Below are positions 48,699 to 52,788 of a stretch of DNA of 52,788 nt, one piece after another. The stretch is from positions 1-52,788 of the forward strand of contig VBLP01000432.1 of the NCBI GenBank assembly GCA_005887925.1, given 5' to 3'. How positions within the stretch are numbered: position 1 is the stretch's first letter; each line of letters starts with the position of its first letter. The DNA is from Deltaproteobacteria bacterium (GTDB lineage: Bacteria > Myxococcota_A > Polyangia > Haliangiales > Haliangiaceae). The notes under the pieces were generated by a model. That model saw only the letters and a program-made list of their open reading frames with translations. It was not told the origin of the DNA and ran no database searches. A program made the position numbers and the translations under genes.

Positions 48699-48967
48699 AG
48701 CAGGCGGGAGTGAGCACAGGCGCATTCCCATGAAGCAAGCACCCACTCCAGGAGTCAGAGAATCCGCGAAGTGATCCGCACGCGCTGTGCAATTCCCGAG
48801 CATGTTTATGTGCCCCTGCGCTCGCCGCGAGACGCTGCACCGAGCGGTGCTCGCGGACCAAGACAGGACGGCTCGCCGTGGTCTCGTCGGACGCGCTGGG
48901 ACCGACGGCGGAGGACACGCGAACGCTCGCGGCACCGGGGGCGTGATAGGGTCGCCGCGGAGATGCC

Positions 48968-50779
48968 ATGAGCAGCACCAGCCGCCGCTGCATCGCGTCG
49001 ATATCGACCCTCGTGGTCTCGCTGGCCGCTGGCATATCCTCCGAGGCCTGCGCGGGTCGTGGCGCTGCCCCGCGCGCCGAGCCGCCTGCCGCGAACTCCG
49101 GCCCGCGCGCAGAGCTGATCCTCATCAACGCGAGGGTCTACACGTTCGCCTGGGGCGAACCGGCCGCCGACGGTGCGCCGGCCGCCAATGCCCCGCACGG
49201 GCCGGCCGGCTGGACGCCGGATGCGCAGGCGGTGGCCATCCGGGGCGGCCGCATCGTCTTCGTCGGATCCACCGAGGGCGCTGCGGCGTGGCGCGGCCCG
49301 GCCAGCCGCGTGATCGACCTCCAGGGCGCCACGCTGCTCCCCGGTCTGGTCGACTCCCATGTCCACATCCTCGAGCTCGGCCGCATGCTCGAACGCGTGA
49401 ACCTCGTCGGCGTCGACAGCGAGGCGGAGGCGGTCGAGAAGGTGGCCGCGCGCGCAGCGGTCACGCCCAAGGGCGAGTGGATCCTCGGCTACGGCTGGGA
49501 CGAGGGGGCGTGGGCCAGCCGATACCCGACGTTGACGCTGCTGTCGGAGCGGGTGCCGGATCATCCGGTGTACCTGCGCGGCCTGCATGGCTATGCGGTG
49601 TGGGGCAATCGACTCGCATTCGAGCGCGCGAAGATCACGCCCGCGACGCGCGCACCGGCCGGCGGCGAGATCAAGAAGGACGCCTCGGGGGCGCCGAGTG
49701 GGATCCTCGTCAACGCGGCGGTCGGGCTGCTCGAATCGACCATTCCCCGGCCGACCGGGGCGCAGATCGAGGCCCTCGTCCTCAAGGGACTGGAGGCGAT
49801 GGCGGAGGGCGGATACGTGGCGGTGTACGAGGCGGGCGCGGACAGCGAGCTGATGGCGGCGTTCGAGCACCTCGCGGCGACGGGGCGCCTGCCGGTGCGG
49901 CTGTACGCGATGCTCTCGGGGCGCGACCACGCGCTGCTCGAACGCTGGCGCGAGAAGGGGCGCGAGACGCCGGGCGACCGGCAGATGCTGACGACGCTCG
50001 GCGTGAAGGTGTTCTTCGATGGCGCGCTCGGATCGCGCGGCGCGCGCCTGCTCGCGCCGTACACCGACCGGCCCCGCGAGCGCGGCGTCGCGACGCCGGA
50101 GTCCAGCTTCGATCCGGCGCTCGTCGCGGCGATGATGAAGGCCGGGTTCCAGGTCGACATCCACGCGATCGGCGATGGAGCGAACCGCGAGGCGCTCGAC
50201 TTCGTGGAGGGGGTCATGAAGGACGCCCCGTCGGCGCGGAGCGGGCGGCACCGGATCGAGCACGCACAGGTGCTCGACGCGCGCGATGTGCCGCGGTTCG
50301 CGACCTCGGGCGTCATCGCATCGATGCAACCCGCGCATGCGGTGGAGGACATGGCGTGGGCCGAGGATCGCGTCGGCGCAGACCGCGTGAAGCGGGCGTA
50401 TGCGTGGCGGGCGCTGCGGCTCGCCGGCGCGCACCTGGTGTTCAGCTCGGATCTGCCGGGCACCGCGTACGACATCTTCTACGGCCTGCACTCCGCGGTC
50501 ACGCGGCAGGACCGCGCCGGCAAGCCGGTGGGCGGCTGGCACGCCGAGCAACGCATGACACCGGAAGAGGCGCTGCGCGGCTACACGACCTGGGCCGCCT
50601 ACGCGGAGCTCGCCGACGACCAGACGGGCACGCTGGCGATCGGCCGGTGGGCCGATCTCACCGCGATGGACATCGACCCGTTGAACGTGGGCGAGAACGA
50701 GCCGGCGCGGCTGCTGGCGGGGAAGATCAGGATGACGATCGTCGCCGGACGCATCGTCAAGGAAAGTGCCGCGTTCTGA
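48968..50779 (+). CDS. Secreted amidohydrolase (YtcJ/Amidohydrolase_3 family)
   Basis: 603 aa with an N-terminal signal/lipoprotein-like segment (STLVVSLAAGISSEACAG, possible lipid anchor at that Cys). Metal-site motifs: DSHVHI (HxH) near residue 130, DIHAIGDGAN, RIEHAQ and SSDLPG near the end. It also shows LINARVYTF and a closing MTIVAGRIVKE, the strands that flank the barrel in this superfamily. Members hydrolyse amides, often of unknown structure; a secreted form is less usual. Divergent from the lasso precursor, so a link to peptide hydrolysis is only a speculation. Confidence 0.88.
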   Translation: MSSTSRRCIASISTLVVSLAAGISSEACAGRGAAPRAEPPAANSGPRAELILINARVYTFAWGEPAADGAPAANAPHGPAGWTPDAQAVAIRGGRIVFVGSTEGAAAWRGPASRVIDLQGATLLPGLVDSHVHILELGRMLERVNLVGVDSEAEAVEKVAARAAVTPKGEWILGYGWDEGAWASRYPTLTLLSERVPDHPVYLRGLHGYAVWGNRLAFERAKITPATRAPAGGEIKKDASGAPSGILVNAAVGLLESTIPRPTGAQIEALVLKGLEAMAEGGYVAVYEAGADSELMAAFEHLAATGRLPVRLYAMLSGRDHALLERWREKGRETPGDRQMLTTLGVKVFFDGALGSRGARLLAPYTDRPRERGVATPESSFDPALVAAMMKAGFQVDIHAIGDGANREALDFVEGVMKDAPSARSGRHRIEHAQVLDARDVPRFATSGVIASMQPAHAVEDMAWAEDRVGADRVKRAYAWRALRLAGAHLVFSSDLPGTAYDIFYGLHSAVTRQDRAGKPVGGWHAEQRMTPEEALRGYTTWAAYAELADDQTGTLAIGRWADLTAMDIDPLNVGENEPARLLAGKIRMTIVAGRIVKESAAF

Positions 50780-50983
50780 CCTCCCTGCAGGAGCCCGGGC
50801 CAGCGGTAGGTCGCCATGACGGCCGAGTTTGCGGGCTGCGCTGCGTCACGCGGGCGTGACCGCGGCGCCCACGTGCACGACACCCGGTGCGTGCGGGTGT
50901 GAACGGTGCGATACGCTGCCTCGGTCAACTGCCTGGATCGAGCCAGAAGGCGCCGGGCACGCGGGTTGCTGCAATGCCTGGTC

Positions 50984-51502
50984 ATGGTTCGCCTGGGCAT
51001 CTGTCTGACCGTCGTTCTCGGCTCGGTCTCGGTTGCCTCGGCGGAGAGCTATGTCTCGCTCGGCTTCGGCGGTGACCCGGCGCTGCACGGCGACATGCGG
51101 ATGGCGGCGAGCGGCGAGGGGGACGGCGGCAACGGGCGGCTGGCGCTCGGCGTCGGCGCCGGCCGGCTGTCGGTCGAGGGCAGCCTGTCGCGGTTCGGGC
51201 TCGCCGGCAGCACGGCGACGGCAGCGGGCGCGCACCTGCGGCTGCGGTTCCCGATCGAGGGCGGCTTCGGCGCCTTCGGCCGGGTCGGCCTCGAGCGGGT
51301 CTGGCTGGGCAGCGATCTGCCGTCGATGAGCTCGACGGCGGACGGCATCGTGGGCGGGCTCGGCCTCGAGTACCGGCTCTCGGCACCGCTGCTCGGCGAG
51401 GCGGGCATCTGGGCCGAGGTCAGCGACGACCGGCTCGACACCGGCGGCGGGCACACCGGCGGCGTCCGGCTGTGGACCGCAGGTCTGACCGTCGGGCTGT
51501 AG
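50984..51502 (+). CDS. Small outer-membrane beta-barrel-like protein
   Basis: 172 aa from the ATG at 50984, where a signal peptide starts (LGICLTVVLGSVSVASAES); a longer in-frame start at 50906 lacks one. The mature part alternates Gly and hydrophobic residues in short strands (YVSLGFGGD, RLALGVGAGRLSVEGSLSRFG, AHLRLRFPIEGGFGAFGRVGLERVWLG, LWTAGLTVGL) and ends in a hydrophobic strand, as in 8-stranded barrels. Function unknown. Confidence 0.75.
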   Translation: MVRLGICLTVVLGSVSVASAESYVSLGFGGDPALHGDMRMAASGEGDGGNGRLALGVGAGRLSVEGSLSRFGLAGSTATAAGAHLRLRFPIEGGFGAFGRVGLERVWLGSDLPSMSSTADGIVGGLGLEYRLSAPLLGEAGIWAEVSDDRLDTGGGHTGGVRLWTAGLTVGL

Positions 51503-51543
51503 TCGTACCGCGCGGTGCCGTTTTCAGCGATAGTCGCCGGGTC

Positions 51544-52788
51544 ATGCGGACCCTGCGAGACATCATCCTGACGTTCGCGGTGAGCTGGGCGGTGTTCGGC
51601 GCGAGCGCCGCGCAGAGCGACGGCGAGAAGCCGGCGCGGCCTCCGAAGGCGGCGAAGCGGCCGGTCGTCGACACCTATCACGGCGTGAAGGTCGTCGACG
51701 ATTATCGCTGGCTCGAGGACAGCGCCAGCCCGGAGGTGAAGGCGTGGGTCTCGGCGTTCCGCGACTACTCGCGCGCGCGCCTCGAGGCGCTGCCGGGCAC
51801 CGCGGCGTTGACCGAGCGGCTGCTCGCCATCGACGAGACGCGGCCGGTGCAGATCTGGCCGTTCCGCGTCGGCCAGAGCTGGTACGCGTCCAAGGTGATC
51901 CCGGGCAAGACGTTCGCGACGCTGGTCCGGCTGGCGGGCCCGGAGGACGTCGCCGGCGCCAAGGTGCTCTTCGATCCCAACGCGTTCGACGCGCAGGGGC
52001 TCACCGCACCGGACTTCCTGGTGCCGTCGTTCGACGGAAAGAAGCTGGCGCTGTCGCTCTCGCGCAAGGGCAGCGAGGACGGCGCGCTGACGATCCTGGA
52101 CCTCGAGACCGGGAAGTGGCTGGCGGACGAGGTGCCTCGGGTGCACGGCGGGACGGCCGGCGGCGCGGCGACCTGGCTGCCGGACTCGAGCGGCCTGTAC
52201 TACACACGCTATCCGCGGAAGGGTGAGCGGCCGGACGCGGATCTCGGGTTCTACCAGCAGGTCTGGCTGCACAAGCTCGGGACGTCGACCGACAAGGACA
52301 CGTACGTCGTCGGGAAGGAGTTCCCGAGGATCGCGGAGACCAGCTTCGTCACGAGCCTGGATGGCAGGCGCATCCTCGCGCAGGTGAGAAACGGCGACGG
52401 TGGCGAGATGAGCTTCTGGGCGCGCGGGGCGGGCGGGGCGTTCACCCAGCTGACGCGCCACGAGGACCAGGTGACCGCGGCGAGCTTCGGCGTCGACGGA
52501 GCGCTCTACCTGCTGTCGCTCAAGGACGCGCCCAAGGGCCGCATCCTGCGCCTGCCACCCGACGTCTACGATCTGGCCAGGGCCGAGGTGGTCGTGGCGG
52601 AGGGCGCGGGGCGGATCGAGCACGTCGTCGCGACCAAGGGGCGGCTCTATGTCGCGTCGCTGATCGGCGGCCCGACGGAGCTGCGGTCGTACGATCTCGC
52701 GGGGCACGATGGCACGCTGGTGCCGACGCCTCCGGTGTCGTCGGTGGGGCTGATGCAGCGCATCGACCCGGGCTCCGACGAGATCCTG
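51544..52788 (+). CDS. Prolyl oligopeptidase-family serine peptidase, N-terminal part
   Basis: 415 codons are open to the right edge, so the 3' end and the catalytic Ser-Asp-His domain lie outside the window. The N-terminus has a signal-like hydrophobic stretch (IILTFAVSWAVFGASAAQ). It is followed by the S9 family start VVDTYHGVKVVDDYRWLEDSASPEVKAWV and the beta-propeller region (LVPSFDGKKLALSLSRKGSEDGALTILDLETG, ATWLPDSSGLYYTRYP). These peptidases cut short peptides after proline. The catalytic part is not seen, so activity is inferred from the N-terminal domain only. Confidence 0.88.
   Translation, partial: MRTLRDIILTFAVSWAVFGASAAQSDGEKPARPPKAAKRPVVDTYHGVKVVDDYRWLEDSASPEVKAWVSAFRDYSRARLEALPGTAALTERLLAIDETRPVQIWPFRVGQSWYASKVIPGKTFATLVRLAGPEDVAGAKVLFDPNAFDAQGLTAPDFLVPSFDGKKLALSLSRKGSEDGALTILDLETGKWLADEVPRVHGGTAGGAATWLPDSSGLYYTRYPRKGERPDADLGFYQQVWLHKLGTSTDKDTYVVGKEFPRIAETSFVTSLDGRRILAQVRNGDGGEMSFWARGAGGAFTQLTRHEDQVTAASFGVDGALYLLSLKDAPKGRILRLPPDVYDLARAEVVVAEGAGRIEHVVATKGRLYVASLIGGPTELRSYDLAGHDGTLVPTPPVSSVGLMQRIDPGSDEIL

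Larger units (their letters stand above)
48489..48967. other. 479-bp divergent intergenic region between lasso precursor and amidohydrolase
   Basis: It is the most AT-rich non-coding stretch seen here (about 48541-48610). It holds an inverted repeat, two sets of direct repeats and no convincing gene. Promoters for both flanking genes must lie in it, but I cannot fix -35/-10 boxes. Confidence 0.6.

Overview
The window is very GC-rich, gene-dense DNA with codon use to match. It carries many lipoproteins, a sigma54 activator, an alpha-2-macroglobulin/PBP1C pair and two natural-product loci. This mix suggests a Gram-negative, predatory- or soil-type bacterium, most likely a myxobacterium (Myxococcota). 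That assignment is inference, because no rRNA or other marker gene lies in the window. I saw no tRNA, rRNA, CRISPR array, transposase or prophage gene.

Layout. 1-8751: the 3' part of a hybrid PKS-NRPS gene (DH-KR-ACP-Cy-A-PCP, cut by the left edge), then a type II thioesterase and a fatty acyl-AMP ligase in overlapping frames. 8853-13100: a three-gene ABC exporter (ATPase, double-FtsX permease, HlyD-like adaptor). 13292-17931: a His-rich outer-membrane-type protein behind a near-consensus sigma54 promoter, followed by a sensor kinase and an NtrC-type activator, laid out like the ZraP/ZraSR metal-stress system. 18081-19999 (minus): a secreted sorbosone-dehydrogenase-like propeller and a di-haem cytochrome c. 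20185-25699: a lipid-flavoured locus with a minus-strand operon (110-aa Cys protein, PS decarboxylase, PfkB kinase, SDR, P-loop kinase) divergent from a flippase-like membrane protein and a PlsC-type acyltransferase. 25690-33425 (minus): pbpC with alpha-2-macroglobulin. 33567-37833: a glycoside-hydrolase-like SLH lipoprotein, a DUF3494 ice-binding-type lipoprotein and a 58-aa membrane protein. 37874-42595: a Rieske/AIF-type flavoprotein, two small lipoproteins and an L,D-transpeptidase. 42770-48488: a TIGR04325 methyltransferase, a secreted beta-helix protein and a complete-looking lasso-peptide set (precursor A, cyclase C, B1, B2). 48968-52788: a secreted amidohydrolase, a small beta-barrel protein and the start of a prolyl-oligopeptidase-type enzyme cut by the right edge.

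The best candidates for something new are the lasso peptide at 45765-48488, with a predicted Leu1-Asp8 ring and an apparently frameshifted cyclase; the sigma54-controlled His-rich locus at 13245-17931; and the PS-decarboxylase/PfkB/SDR/P-loop operon with its in-frame amber codon. Two genes (lasso cyclase, acyltransferase) show single-base frame breaks that could be real or sequencing errors.
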